From Theristus sp. LFF4_11 (lineage: Eukaryota > Nematoda > Chromadorea > Monhysterida > Xyalidae): 64,000 nt of DNA. The translations under genes were made by a program, and so were the position numbers. The notes beneath the pieces were generated by a model. It had not been told where the DNA came from and ran no database searches. It worked only from the letters and a program-made list of their open reading frames with translations. This document shows, piece by piece, positions 45,171 to 57,127 of the stretch. The stretch covers positions 1 through 64,000 of the forward strand of contig JASANC010004995.1 of NCBI GenBank assembly GCA_030248135.1, given 5' to 3'. How positions within the stretch are numbered: the stretch's first letter is position 1; every line of letters begins with the position of its first letter.

Positions 45171-46349
45171 AAAGTGCCGTTGATTTTGCTGTTTTGTTGC
45201 TGCTTTCGTATTTCCACTCGGTTCACCGGAACACATTTTTAATCGTACTTTTTATACTCGTTTTGTTTTCAATGGTACTTCTTTCATACTCGGTGTTTTT
45301 TGTATGGCTGAAGGTCTTGCATGAACCGTCCATTTCACCGTGTTTAACCGGTTTTTTAGCCGGTTTGGCTTTTTGTGAAATGACGCGAGAAATGCCGGTG
45401 CGTGTGCCAGTGCCAATCCTGGAGAGCACGTGCGAGAGAACTGCACGGTCTTCGAGTTTGAATGGTCTTTTTAGTTCTTTTTTATGCAGTGAGTTGGTTT
45501 TTTGTAATATTGTCGTTAGTCTTCGTCTTTTCAATGTGACGTAAATTTCCACTGCAACTTCCATAGCTGTGGCTTTTGTAAACAGCAACAATTTCCGTGC
45601 TTTGTCTTATCTACGTTAGTCAACATCATCCGTTTTGCTAGTCATTGTCTGCTCGCTATCATTTGCAACTTGAATGGCTTAGGTGCCTCTGGGGCTGCTG
45701 TTTTGCTTTCTATGAAGTGGATCATGAACAGCGATTTCGCATGCCACCCAAAGTTTGTGCTGCTGTTCAGGTCTTCGACACGGTACAGCCCACAATTTTT
45801 TTTGAAGTTTTTTGTGTTCATGATCTTTTGTATGGTGCATTTTTTATTGCTATTTCCTTATAATTTTTTTGGACACTTCTGTGTGTCCAAAAATTGATGT
45901 GCAGTGAATCGTTGTGTGCCTTTTCAAAATGAAAGTTTCCGTGCTAATTTTGAACACAAAACGTCTTTTTTACTCCAGATGTTTACTTATTTCAAAAACA
46001 GCAAAAAAATCTGAAGATTCTATTATTATATAACTTATGCAGCTTTGTGTGTTCTTTCTAAGTATTTAGTTTTTATTGTGGTTGCTTCTTTGTTTCTGCA
46101 AAGTCCAGCTCCGATAGACAGCAGCCTGAAACGCTATTCACATTCCATCGACCGGAAAACGTTCGAAACGTTACACGTCGAATGTTTCCTACCGACTCAA
46201 TAATCAAAAAAGGATAAATGAAGTGGACAAACTGCTTTGTCACAGCATGTGCTTGTTTATTTGTACCGTGATTCAAATTGCCACTCTTGCAGGCTTGCGT
46301 TTCGAGTTATGATCCTATCATTCTTTTAGAAAAGCCGTTACTGTTTTGT
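45171..46349. other. Intergenic stretch, nothing recognised
   Basis: Presumably holds the 3' untranslated region of paralog B. No further gene or element boundary seen. Confidence 0.45.
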
Positions 46350-46811
46350 ATACCGTATTACCTCCAATAAACCCCCATGGGGGATTAATACGTCAGCGAC
46401 TTTTAGGGGTGGGGGTTTATTGGTGGGGGGGGGATTATTGGTGGGGGGGGGTTATTCACAAACAAATTCTAGGGGTGGGGTTTATTGAAAAATTACAAAA
46501 ATACCTTGCATGGCAGGCAAGAAAGTCGCAGAAACTTCTACTCTACATATAGAAATTTTCTTTTATAACAGCCTTTTGCAATGAAATTACCATTAACTCA
46601 CCCATTTGTGGCCTTTGGTAGCACAATTTCTTCATTTTCACTGCAACCAGCCACTGAATTTGCTGGGTATGTGTTCCAAACAGGGTTCCAATAATCCCCC
46701 ATGGGGGATTATTTGTGGGGGGGGATTATTCGGAAACTTGTCGTGGGGGTGGGGGTTTATTGGTGGGGGGGATTAATGGTGGGGGGGGGTTTAATGGGGG
46801 TAATACGGTAT
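46350..46811. mobile_element. ATACCGTATTAC-ended MITE, copy 2 (reverse of 4489-4964)
   Basis: 462 bp, same ends and CCCCCATGGGGG palindromes as copy 1. The central block (GCCATGCAAGG, CGCAGAAACTTCTACTCTAC, CTGCAACCAGCCACTGAATT) is the reverse complement of copy 1's. Confidence 0.82.
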
Positions 46812-47407
46812 TTTTTATATTTTGCAAAATGGAGTTACAATGTAGGTCAGAAACTGCAATGTATAGTTATGGTGTGATTGCCCAACTATTTTTCATACCC
46901 TGCATTTTTTGTTGGCTTATCATTTCCTGTGACTGTTACGTTAATGTGCCTCTGTGCTTCTGTCGTATGAAAGGTTAAAAAATCATAAAGGTGTTGATTT
47001 TTCATAGCGACCGAAAAAGCGCGCAAACTGTAACACATAAGTCTCGTGATTGATAAGATGATAAAAACAGCAAGAACAAAAAACAATGCAGGAAAAACAG
47101 CAATATTGATAAAACAAATGATTTTTTGCTGAAAAATGTTGGCATGGCTGCAGTTTGATAGCGATAAAAATACTGTTCTGTTCTTCACCAGATTTCAACC
47201 ACATTATAAGTTCGTGTTGACTTGTGAACGATAACTTTGTGCAGTTTAGTTAATTGCTATGACGTATGCATTTTTACGCTAACACTCGTAAAAAACTCGC
47301 GAAATCCCCTGCAACATAACTATTTTTGTTCAACGAGTACTGCTGATGAGCAATGTCGTGTGACAGCTGCGGTCTAATGAACCAAAAAAGCTAAAAAAAT
47401 AACAACC

Positions 47408-50385
47408 ATGAAATCATTGTTAAATCATTTGTGGCTGTTTCCGGTTGCTGCGTTCACGTGCATGGTATCTGGCGTCATAATAACGTAATGCATCGAAATC
47501 CACGGTGGTGTTGGCGTGAACGCGCTGATTGGTTGTTTCGCTCACTGAAAAAATAATCAACAAAAAGTGCAGCATTTTTCTCAGTAACCAACCAACCAAT
47601 GAACTGAGAAAACGGGGATTGTAAAATAGCAACTGACAAGTCGCTTTCCAATTGATAAAGGCGTTTAGTATCCGTTTCCTTAGTACCGTTGCTCAGTTTA
47701 ACAGCACTGGTTGGTTATTATTCAGCAAACGGCTAAACGTTTCGCGCCTGCGAAACTGAACATTCAGTACTGAACAACCAGCGCGTTCAAAAAGTCGACT
47801 TTTGTTGTTTCCAGCTATACAATGTCAGCCGCACAAGGGCATGTTGACCCGTTCTTGCCCTACATCAGGTACATTGAGAAAAAAAGAAGAAACTCCTCTG
47901 TTCATTTTAATCCTTTTTAATGCTTTTGATGCGTGTCGGATCACTGATCAAAACTATCGATACATCGATCCAAACATTAATTGCTTTTGTGCGCTTTTGC
48001 ACAATCCGGTTCTTGGAGAGTTCATAAAAACATTTTAAAACAAAAAAAAAGTTTAAAAACGGATTTTTATTTCAGCGACGCGGGAGCCCTTCCACCAGAA
48101 AGCTGCATATTCGGCTTGTTTTTCAACATCGCAGCGCTGCTTGGTATGTGAAATGGGCTTCGTACGGATGCTCAAATCGTAAAAAACGTTGACTTGGTTC
48201 AGGAGACGTAGCCGTACTCAGTGTATGAAAACAATTCAAGACAGATACGGTACACGGTTTTGACACAAGGCCATTATAACAAGCGCTTTACGAAACGGAC
48301 GGTGTTTTTGAAATGTGTGTTTTTGCCAGTGTCAATTTGCGTCTACTTGCGTCACCGTCAAATCGTGATGTATTACGGGCATCGTATTGGACTTCGTGGC
48401 GAGTATTGGAGGAGGGTACGTTTATTCGGAGACGACAAAATTTTAAAGTAAGAAGTAAAAAATATCGTAAATTCTGTTTCACGCACGTCGTTACCGCAAC
48501 AATAAAGAAGAGCATCCAAAAAAAATTTCTTCTGCTCATCCAGGTCAGCTGCATTCTGCTCTGGGTTGGGTGGATGGCCGCATTTGGAATTGCGCTGGTC
48601 GCGAATTTTGAGGTTTGTGATCTAATTTTAAAACATCTACGGTATTTTTTGGATTATTAAACATGCTTTTTTTCCGGTGACTATTTTGTATTCAATAGCA
48701 GAACCTATTGAGTGTTCATCAGACCCGTGCAACGTTGGTGTCGGTCGGGTCACTAAAACGGCGTTTCAGTGCGAAGAAGTGGTGGGCGGAGTTAAAAACT
48801 AACCATCGGACCTTTGCTGTCCGGCCCCCACCTTTTTGTCTCTTGGCCCTGCTGCTTGCATGCTTACGGGGCAGGAAAATATGACAATCGCTTCCGTTTT
48901 CCCGCGTTGAACCCCCCCCCACCCCCGGCACCAACCCGCATTCAAACATGTTCAAACGGCTACTGTTTGACAATTCAGCCCCAAACACAAAAAATGCATA
49001 AAGCTGGCTTGCGGGCGGTATAAGCCCAGGTTGACTGTGTCGCACCCATTGGCACGGCTCAGGGTCTATCTCATCATCCTGGTTCACTGATTTGCTGAGC
49101 ATCTGCAGGCGACTCACGTGCTCAGCGTGCACTTCGTCGGCATCTTCCTCTCGTCCGGCCTTGGCATCGTGTACTGCTGGGGCCAGACGTTCTACAGTTA
49201 CCGCATGCAGCCGTGCATGGTGCGCACGCCCCTGCTCCATCTCAGAGCGCTGCTGTGCGCCATTGGAACGTTGTGCTTTATAATTAGTGAGTTTACACAA
49301 TACTGTCGTAAGTGGATTCTTTCACCACACTTTAAAACATGAGTTGGTCAGTCGAAATCATTGTTTGGATGATTTAAAAAGAGAACTTGCGATCTTGCGA
49401 AAACCATGTGCGAGCAACATTGAAAAAAGCGTATGTGGGATTTTGACCAAGTCAAAATTTTGAATTTCTTGGTTCCCGCCCACTTTTGGGCAGGGTCTTG
49501 TAAGTAGGAGGAACCGTATATGCACGCGTTTACGGTGTTTCCATTTCAGTGCTCTCATGCGGCTACCACGAGAGGCCGGGTGCGTCGATTTTCGGGCGAA
49601 CCCCGGTGGATCCGAGCAACACAACATCAACAGCGGCCGCCACTACAGGCGTCAGTCAGCAACCAATCAGCACCACCGTGCTCGCTCCAACGCGGATACC
49701 GTTCGGTCATTGGCCAGTTGAAGCCGAAGTTTGTTTCAAGAAATTTATGAGCCTTGATTGACAGTTTTTCTGACACCAGTTTTTTTCGTGTTCAATTCAA
49801 CAGCAGTCCAAACGCCGTGAATCCCGTGCGTACCGGAGTTGGTACATTTCTATTCTTACCATGATCTTCCTGCAGACCTTTTCGCTGAGTTTTCGCTCTT
49901 TCTTGTTCGATTTTCGATAACCGCGATTCAAGCAATAATTGATCGTGTCGAGACCGAAATACGACGGGTACCGTGCTCCAAGGGCTGACAGTTCCGAAAA
50001 GTCAGCAGGTTGTGCTTTTTTTCTGTAATTTCTAAAACCGGTAACCGAACAACCGCAGGGCTACGGCGCGCACATCGCGTCCACACTGAGCGAGTGGCTG
50101 ATGTCGTTCTGCTTCAACCTGTACATGCTCAGTTTCGCGGTGGAACTCCGCTACGCGCGTCTTGTGCCGCCGCGGTTGTACCTCAGCAGCGGTAAACACT
50201 CGATACAGCCGACTGCTGGCGAACCGCCCGTCTCGGTTGCGTCCTATCAGAATTCGCCCGATTTCATCTTGGTCGGCCATAACAACAACAACGACCGATA
50301 TAAAAAACACTCGGCGCCACCGGCCGTGTTGGCCGCGAAACGCAGCTCGCGCATTTCCACTCTTTCGACGTCTTATGTTTCGTGA
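47408..50385 (+). CDS. DRAM/Frag1/Sfk1-family membrane protein (DRAM-like)
   Basis: Six-helix protein of the family that includes DRAM1/DRAM2 (autophagy- and lysosome-linked) and TMEM150. Eight exons: 47408-47484, 47815-47868, 48076-48143, 48330-48415, 48544-48612, 49109-49286, 49550-49728, 50059-50385; 1038 nt, 345 aa, phases agree. Helix 1 is in LWLFPVAAFTCMVSGVIIT. The family signature HVDPFLPYISDAGALPPE precedes helix 2 (CIFGLFFNIAALL). Then RHRQI, helix 3 with GMALVANF-like FGIALVANFE, HFVGIFLSSGLGIVYC, LLHLRALLCAIGTLCFII, a polar loop rich in Thr and Ser, and LSEWLMSFCFNLYMLSFAVE, the usual HxxSxxxEW end. The cytoplasmic tail of about 75 residues, with four Asn in a row and ending TSYVS, is longer than in vertebrate DRAM. 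The 5' exon is supported only by phase and hydrophobicity. Confidence 0.88.
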
Positions 50386-50973
50386 CACACGCCCGTTTTT
50401 ACAAACGCGATCACACTCTGGCAGTGGCACTAAAAAAACTCTGAGAAAGGAAGCGACCCAGAGGCGAACTGAGTTGGTCAGTCTGATTTTCTCAGCGATC
50501 GTTTGTTCTGCATATCAAAAACGCGTGCCGCGTCATTTTTTTTGCTCAGTGCCAGTCAATGACCATTTTTTAACAGAGTGCAAGATCACTTTATTCCAGT
50601 TGTTCAAATCGTCCTGTGTGGCTGTGGCGAGTGAGTGTGCTACGATTTTGTTCATACTTTTCACACATTCTCAAATGTCAAAGTTGAACAAAAAAGGTCC
50701 AAAAATATTTTGATGGTATCAAATTAGTGCGCTTGTTTGTACAAAGCAAATTTGGTAACAAAATAAGACACCAAATAACCCATCGGCAAATTGGCAGATA
50801 TGGATAAACGAATGTCGAAGCATAAAAAATAAAATAATAATGCATACATTGTACGCAGAAAATGAAATCTGAGTCATTGCAATTTCAAATAGCGATTCAA
50901 ATGAATTCCGCCGAATTCAACAGATGCAATTGGCCGTTTCTTCTTTACACCCAACAAGTGGTGGGCGGTCATG
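50386..50973. other. Intergenic, left flank of the retrotransposon
   Basis: 3' flank of the DRAM-like gene up to the 5' LTR. No gene or element seen. Confidence 0.4.
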
Positions 50974-51381
50974 TGTAATGGCATGTTTAAGCAGCCGCCT
51001 TTTTGTGTACCTTTTGTGTATGCAGGTTGTTGGGTTACGGTATTTGTCGTGTTATAAGGGCTGGGAGCGTGTTTTATTTGCCCAGTCCACCAGTTTTATT
51101 GTTTGTTCGTTTCGTTTTATCCAGGTCCCGTTTTGCTAACCATCTCATTGTTTCGTACTAAAAAGTGAACTGACCGGATTAACGAAGTAAAAGAGAAAAA
51201 AGAGGACTGGCCGTTTTATCGACGAGTTGAATAACAATAATAAAAAGAGATTGATATTTAATTGTGAGACACACACACACACGCATACATCCTTGTCACG
51301 CACACGTCTTCAAACACAACCGCTCGGATTGTTTTTCGGCAGTCTAGAGTGATAACCATTACACTAAGGAGGTCCATTTCA
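50974..51381 (+). repeat. 5' LTR
   Basis: 408 bp, TGTAATGG start and CCATTTCA end, which are inverted copies with one mismatch. Carries a GAATAACAATAATAAAAAGAG tract near the 3' half. Confidence 0.88.
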
Positions 51382-51382
51382 G

Positions 51383-51398
51383 TGGAGGTCCCGCCGAA
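51383..51398 (+). promoter_or_regulatory. Primer-binding site, tRNA-Gln-like
   Basis: TGGAGGTCCCGCCGA begins 1 bp after the LTR. It complements the 3' end of tRNA-Gln (consensus TGGAGGTCCCACCGA) with a single mismatch. Confidence 0.7.
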
Positions 51399-51540
51399 TT
51401 CATCGGTTGCGTGCGCGACGAGGAGTGGAGCGTCCAAACAGTTGAGCCCTTGCACCGCTCGAATGGTCATGGAGGACCGCGGTTAGCTTGGAGCTCCTGC
51501 GATCAACTTCTGCCAATCGAAGCGTCGGGATCGATCAACA

Positions 51541-54252
51541 ATGCCGGTGCTCGAGCGCGAAATGATGGACGAGAGCGAGATGGACGGCGACGCAAGTGAC
51601 AACGAGGGCAATGGCCATGGAGGGTCGCGAGCCCAAAGGACATCTGAGGAGACTGACGCGCGAGACGGAGCGGTGACGGACGGCGACGCTGTGTTGGATC
51701 AGATTGCTGGAGCCGTCAAACACTCGCCGATCAAAAACAACCGAAAACGAGGCCATGGAGGGCCAGCGCCACGAGGCCATGGAGGGCCAGCGCACGGGAG
51801 AGGAGGAGTAATGACACGCAGCAGTGCACGAGCAGCGTCGAGTGGAGCTGGACAAAGTGTGACGCCGAAAACGACCAAAAAGGTGACGTTGGTCACGCCG
51901 AGTGAGACGACATCGGTGGTTTTGGAAACGAGCGACGACGAGGGCAATGGCCATGGAGGGTCACGAGCCCAAAGGAGATCCGCGGTGCGAGGACCAACAA
52001 AAACGAGGGGAAGACCGCGAAAAGTGATCGAACGTCGAGTGAGCTCGACGGAGGAGTCGTCCGACGAAGAGGCACCGATGACGGCAAAAAGGCGTGAGGT
52101 CGTGGCCGGTAAAGCACAAAAGCTGGCAAAAGTGTTCGACAAGTACGACTGGGGAGCGGAATCATGGTGGCGATTCGTAGAGCGCTTGGAGGACGCCTGT
52201 CACGACAACGGCATCAGCAAGGACGACGAAAAAGCAATAGTTCTGAAGTACTTGATGTCAGCCAAGTCGAGGTTGTCGTTCGACACTCTGAATGTCGATC
52301 AGCGAGCATCGTTCAAGGAAGCCGTAAAGGTGTTGGGTGTCATGTTCGGCGAGAAGCTAGCGAAGGCCAGGAGGCTCGAGGAGCTGCGAATGTTCGAGAT
52401 GGCGATGGACGCCGACCCGAAGGAGACAGTGAACGAACTGAATCGAATGATGGCACCAATGCTCGCAACAGAGACGAAGGAGAATCGTGATCTTCGATTG
52501 GCACATCAGCTGTACAACTGTCTGCCGGCAAAGCTGCGAAATTGGTTGGTCTTCAAAGAGGTGGACACTGACGATCTCGAAGGAATGGTTCAGGCCATTG
52601 GAGCGATTCAGACGTTCCTGAAAAACGGGGAAGCGATGGAAACAACGACCAACGCTTTCAACCACCAACCGCAGCCGAGCAACAGATGGGGCGCACGTGT
52701 GAATCGAAGCATGGGACCGCAGCATGGCATCTATCGTGGAGAAGGACGAAACGCAGCCGATATAAGATGCTACGCGTGCAACGAACCTGGTCACACGTTC
52801 CGTCAGTGCACAACACTGAACGCCGTGAATTCGCAGCTACAAAATGTGACGATTGGTCTGCTTCAAATCAAACATCAGAAGCCGCACACCAACACGTTGC
52901 CGTATCTGTCGGTCGAACTGAACGGGGTGAGATGCCGTGCGCTGCGTGATTCGGGTGCAGAAGTGAATGTCGTGCCAGCCGCCTTGCTCGATCGTATCCG
53001 AGCGACAACAGGGAAGCGACCGAAGATCCAGAAATGCAATGTTGTCGGAGTTAGTCTACTCGGAGGTGCGAGTATTCGATTCAGTGGACGAACGAGATTG
53101 TGGGCAAGATCTGGAAACAAAAACACGCACGCTGACTTCTACGTGTTGCCAACGGGGAAAGAGAACGACTGCGAGCATCTGGTGTTTGGCAGGCCGATGG
53201 AGAGCGTGTGGAGCGCTGGATGTGCTGATGCTTGCTGTGCGCCGCCAGTTGAAGTGGACGAAGTGCCGTATTTGCTGCCGGAAGATCAACAGCACGCCGA
53301 GTTGCCGAACAGCGACAGTCGTTTGGCTGGAAAGATGCTGAAGCTACTGGTTGCAGAGGGCATGTCGAAAGCGGAGGCAATGGAGTGCACGATGGAGATG
53401 TTGAAACGGCAACTATCACCACGACCACAGCTTGATGGCGAACGTCTGTCTTCGATGGAACATGGTTGTGTACCAACTTGGCAGCGGATGGACAAAGCCG
53501 GAAGCCGCTTCGAGGGTCAACGAGTGTTTGTGTATGGCGCTGAAGCAGCGTTGAGCAGGCCGTTTCAGTTCGAAGGATGTTCGCTTGGTCCGTTTGTAGT
53601 GCTCGCTGAAGAACCGACACACAAATGGGTGGAAGTGATGCGATCTGATGGCTGTGAGATGGATTCGATCTGGGTGCGAAAAGAAAAACTGCGAAGCGTG
53701 GCACCAGAGCTGAAGGATTCAAGTGCAGCATGGTCGACCGAGATGCGTTACAACGAGGCCGAGCAACGTTACGTGCTTGCGGAAACGCCGGCTAAAGTGC
53801 CAACACGTGAAGCATCGATGGAATCGCTGTCAGTTGAAGATCAGGCGATCGAAAGCAGTGACGCAGAGGACCAACTAGAACTGACCGAGACTGCTGCTTC
53901 TGTGCATCGGCTCAATGGCTTGGCAACTCGCACGACCGACAGCTCCAGCGATGAAGACGAAACGACCGACAGCTCCACTGATGAAGACGAAATGGATGAC
54001 GACGGCCGAAACTTGTTGCGATTTGTTACAAACAAAGCGGACGATTGTGGCAAGCTGCAGAAGAGCGCCTGTGTAACAGCGAAACGTCAGGAAGACGATG
54101 TTCGTGCGTGTGAACGGCGATGCTTCAGTTGCAAAGATCTTGGCCACACGTTGCTGTTTTGTCCGAAACGAGCAGCTGTGTATTCGGCGGTGCCAAGAAA
54201 GATCGCTGGTGACTTTGATGCAAGCGGTGGTGTCGTGGTGCGAAGGGCTTGA
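51541..54252 (+). CDS. Retrotransposon Gag-protease polyprotein, 903 aa
   Basis: Intact frame starting 160 bp after the LTR. Residues 1 to about 190 are low-complexity and charged, with repeated GHGGSRAQR and GHGGP motifs. About 190-350 is a helical retrotransposon Gag-like domain (FDKYDWGAESWWRFVERLED; KLAKARRLEELRMFEMA; LAHQLYNCLPAKLRNWLVFK). A CCHC zinc knuckle CYACNEPGHTFRQC lies at 410-423. An aspartic-protease core follows, with RDSGAEVNVVPAALLDRI at about 469 and the DSG catalytic triplet. The C-terminal third is Gag-unlike, ending with an acidic SSSDEDETTDSSTDEDEMDD stretch and a second knuckle CFSCKDLGHTLLFC (861-874), an unusual placement. The frame ends in a true stop with no visible frameshift into pol. 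Confidence 0.88.
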   Translation: MPVLEREMMDESEMDGDASDNEGNGHGGSRAQRTSEETDARDGAVTDGDAVLDQIAGAVKHSPIKNNRKRGHGGPAPRGHGGPAHGRGGVMTRSSARAASSGAGQSVTPKTTKKVTLVTPSETTSVVLETSDDEGNGHGGSRAQRRSAVRGPTKTRGRPRKVIERRVSSTEESSDEEAPMTAKRREVVAGKAQKLAKVFDKYDWGAESWWRFVERLEDACHDNGISKDDEKAIVLKYLMSAKSRLSFDTLNVDQRASFKEAVKVLGVMFGEKLAKARRLEELRMFEMAMDADPKETVNELNRMMAPMLATETKENRDLRLAHQLYNCLPAKLRNWLVFKEVDTDDLEGMVQAIGAIQTFLKNGEAMETTTNAFNHQPQPSNRWGARVNRSMGPQHGIYRGEGRNAADIRCYACNEPGHTFRQCTTLNAVNSQLQNVTIGLLQIKHQKPHTNTLPYLSVELNGVRCRALRDSGAEVNVVPAALLDRIRATTGKRPKIQKCNVVGVSLLGGASIRFSGRTRLWARSGNKNTHADFYVLPTGKENDCEHLVFGRPMESVWSAGCADACCAPPVEVDEVPYLLPEDQQHAELPNSDSRLAGKMLKLLVAEGMSKAEAMECTMEMLKRQLSPRPQLDGERLSSMEHGCVPTWQRMDKAGSRFEGQRVFVYGAEAALSRPFQFEGCSLGPFVVLAEEPTHKWVEVMRSDGCEMDSIWVRKEKLRSVAPELKDSSAAWSTEMRYNEAEQRYVLAETPAKVPTREASMESLSVEDQAIESSDAEDQLELTETAASVHRLNGLATRTTDSSSDEDETTDSSTDEDEMDDDGRNLLRFVTNKADDCGKLQKSACVTAKRQEDDVRACERRCFSCKDLGHTLLFCPKRAAVYSAVPRKIAGDFDASGGVVVRRA

Positions 54253-56700
54253 GATGGAGGAGAAACGAGAGACCGAGGAAAGATTGGAAAACCAACAGCC
54301 ACTGTTTTGTTTCGTTGCTGCCAATGGACGCCGCTGTTATCGTCTTACTTCATCGTTTTGTTTGACTGGGCTTGGATGGTCGGTATATCCAGCAGCTGCC
54401 AAGTTCCATGTCGTTTTTGCCAATTTCTGGATAGTTGGCGGCGAAAATCAGCAGCAGCAGTAAAAGCGTAAATGGAATTGTTTGGAGCGACTGAAACACC
54501 TGGGAGCAGCCGGCGAATCTGATGTTTTGTTCGATTACACCATCAACAGTTATGGAACAACAGAGTAAACGTCGCAACGCAATAGAGTTGTCTGTCCGGA
54601 AGATTTTCTGCTCGACTGAAACGCCGATGACAATTGCCCACTTCAGAATTCGAGAGCCACAAATTTGCCGGCAAAACAGCAGTTGTTTTTGGATGGTGCG
54701 TTGATTGTGACGATCGTCAGTTCAGTCGTTGCACGGAAAGGAGACAAAAGGTGTTAGAGCGCTGTCGTCTGCACGATGGGGATGGATCTGCTTTGTCATG
54801 GAGGACAATGTTGAGCAGGGCACGTAAAATCCACTGACGCGCTACTAAATGATCTACGTGAGCCAATGGAGTGGTGGGCAGCTTTAAATCCACCGGTGGT
54901 CACTTTGTCGAGTGTATAGCGCCAGCTCCAGTTTAGTTTGCAACAACTTTAGCGGCGGTGATGGTGGATGGCCTGAGGACCAACGATTGTCTGACATCAA
55001 AAATGCAGTTTTCATCTTGTGCAGCGCATGGAAGTTTGCTGTGGTGCGACCTGGCCAGTCATAGCCCTGCAAAAACACCGCGTGTCTGCTTGATTCTGAT
55101 GTTGGTGAATTGGAGTGACGACAACTGAAGATGTTACAATCGACTTCTGTGATGAACGGTTGCTGTTGTGTGGTTCTGCATTCTGAATTTGCATGACAGC
55201 ATCAAACTAAATGGTTGCAGATGCAGGAGCAGCGATCTGAGGTCGGAAAACAGCAGTACGAGGTCATGGAGGGCTTGAAATCGGCGACGATGGATGGACG
55301 ACTGGAGTCTGTGAGCGTCGAGCACGAAGGCCATGAGCATGGAGGCTTTTGGTCATCGAGGTGGATGGATGGACGAGCGGTGAGATGCGGATGGCGACGA
55401 AAAATAATGGAGTTCAAATTCGCAAACACTGAGCAGTTGTGGTTGCGCCGGGGTCGTCGCAAGCTGAAAGGGGGGCGGTGGTGGATTCGAAGCGTCGAGA
55501 ACCCCCGTTTTCATCCTGGGGAGAGGGTGACTGTCATCGATGATCGTCGATTTTCAACTGCAACTGTTCAACAGCAATTCATTCAGCAATTCAACAGCAC
55601 AATAACATTTCAGCAATGGAACAATAAATAATTCAATTGTCGAGCTACTGAAATGGTGATTTATTCGTATGGTAAGAGTAAACAGGTTTAATGGTAGTTC
55701 AGGTGTTTTCAGTCAGTAAAATTTTCTTGAGTTTTAAATTCAGCCTGTTTGTGTTCTTCAATGTTTCCTCGGGTCTCAGAAATCTCAATTGTTTGTTTTA
55801 TTTTGCCGTTTGGGTTTCCGCTTTTTGGTTTGTTCGTTTAAATCACTGGCCACCTTTCAGTAACAGTTTCGTCAATGTCAAACAAAATTTTGAATTTGTT
55901 TCGCAGTTCATTATTTTCAGTATTTTTGATTTGTTTTGTCAAGTTGCGAGGCCCCCGGTACAGAAGTTGTTTGGATTGTTTCGAGAGGGGCGGTAAAAAC
56001 TTGTTGGGTTGCATTAAAAAAGTAGTTTAGCTTTGTATCAAATATGTTGTAATTGTTTTCAAGTTTTCCAGTTTTGTAGTTTCATGGTATTGATTTTTTT
56101 TCGGGTCTTTGCAGTTCATGAATTTTAGGTTTTCCGTGTTTGCAGTTCAAGGTTTCAAGTTTGTGTAAATTTCAAGGATTTCAGGCAACAGTGATTCTAA
56201 CAGTTTGTTTTGTTTCATGTTTCCGGTAGATTGATTGTTTGGTTGAAATGTGGGTCTAATTTGGTAACCTTGTGTTTCGTTTTGTTTGTATTATTCAGGA
56301 GCTTGTGCAGGCCTCTGGCATGTTCTCGTGGTTGCGTAGGATTCCGACACTCGGCTACGTAGGGAGAAAATCGTCGCGAGGTCGCTCCGTATGGGGGAGT
56401 AGGGTCCTGTAATGGCCTACTTAAGCCTCGTGCTTGGGCTTTGTGACGGTGGCCTCTGTGCGTGCTGAGAGTGTGCGGTTTGACTGCGTATAACAGGGTG
56501 CGTGCGTGCAGACGCTAAGCTACTCTTTTCTGAGTAATAATTGTGGTCTTGTTTGATTGGTTAACGCTTCTGCGTTCTCGATGCTGTTTGGTTGTGATTT
56601 GGGTTTTGTTGTTTAATTCGTTGAGGCTGTTCTGGACGTGCGTTCAGCCGAACTGACACTTCATTGACCGGCACCGTCTTGTCGTGACAGTGGCAGTCAC

Positions 56701-56718
56701 GAAGTGAAGGGGAGATAC
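56701..56718 (+). promoter_or_regulatory. Polypurine tract
   Basis: GAAGTGAAGGGGAGATAC lies directly before the 3' LTR, the expected second-strand priming site. Confidence 0.7.
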
Positions 56719-57127
56719 TGTAATGGCATGTTTAAGCAGCCGCCTTTTTGTGTACCTTTTTGTGTATGCAGGTTGTTGGGTTACGGTATTTGTCGTGTTA
56801 TAAGGGCTGGGAGCGTGTTTTATTTGCCCAGTCCACCAGTTTTATTGTTTGTTCGTTTCGTTTTATCCAGGTCCCGTTTTGCTAACCATCTCATTGTTTC
56901 GTACTAAAAAGTGAACTGACCGGATTAACGAAGTAAAAGAAAAGAAGAAAAGAGGACTGGCCGTTTTATCGACGAGTTGAATAACAATAATAAAAGAGAT
57001 TGATATTTAATTGTGAGATACACACACACACGCATACATCCTTGTCACGCACACGTCTTCAAACACAACCGCTCGGATTGTTTTCGGCAGTCTAGAGTGA
57101 CCATTACATCTAAGGAGGTCCATTTCA
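56719..57127 (+). repeat. 3' LTR
   Basis: 409 bp copy of 50974-51381, differing by small indels (an extra T after GTGTACC, purine-run length near 56940, AACC/ACC near the end). Confidence 0.88.

Larger units (their letters stand above)
50974..57127 (+). mobile_element. LTR retrotransposon, gag-protease only (no pol seen)
   Basis: 6154 bp bounded by two nearly identical direct repeats (50974-51381, 56719-57127) with TG...CA ends. It has a primer-binding site, one long gag-protease frame (51541-54252) and a polypurine tract. Between 54253 and 56718 no frame carries reverse transcriptase, RNase H or integrase motifs, and the longest frames there are short. The LTRs differ only by a handful of small indels and substitutions by eye, suggesting a recent insertion. 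No matching 4-6-bp target duplication is visible: the left flank ends GTCATG and the right flank starts AACGAC. Likely a non-autonomous Ty3-like element moved by pol from a relative. Confidence 0.85.

Noticed and set aside
50162..50713. 183-codon frame overlapping the last DRAM-like exon
   Set aside because: Out-of-frame shadow of the conserved exon 50059-50385 and its 3' flank.
56409..56432. TGTAATGGCCTACTTAAGC, similar to the LTR start
   Set aside because: Similarity ends after about 20 bp; too short to call a second LTR.
54253..56718. Possible pol region of the LTR element
   Set aside because: All frames read by eye; no YxDD box, RNase H or integrase zinc-binding or DDE pattern, and stops throughout.
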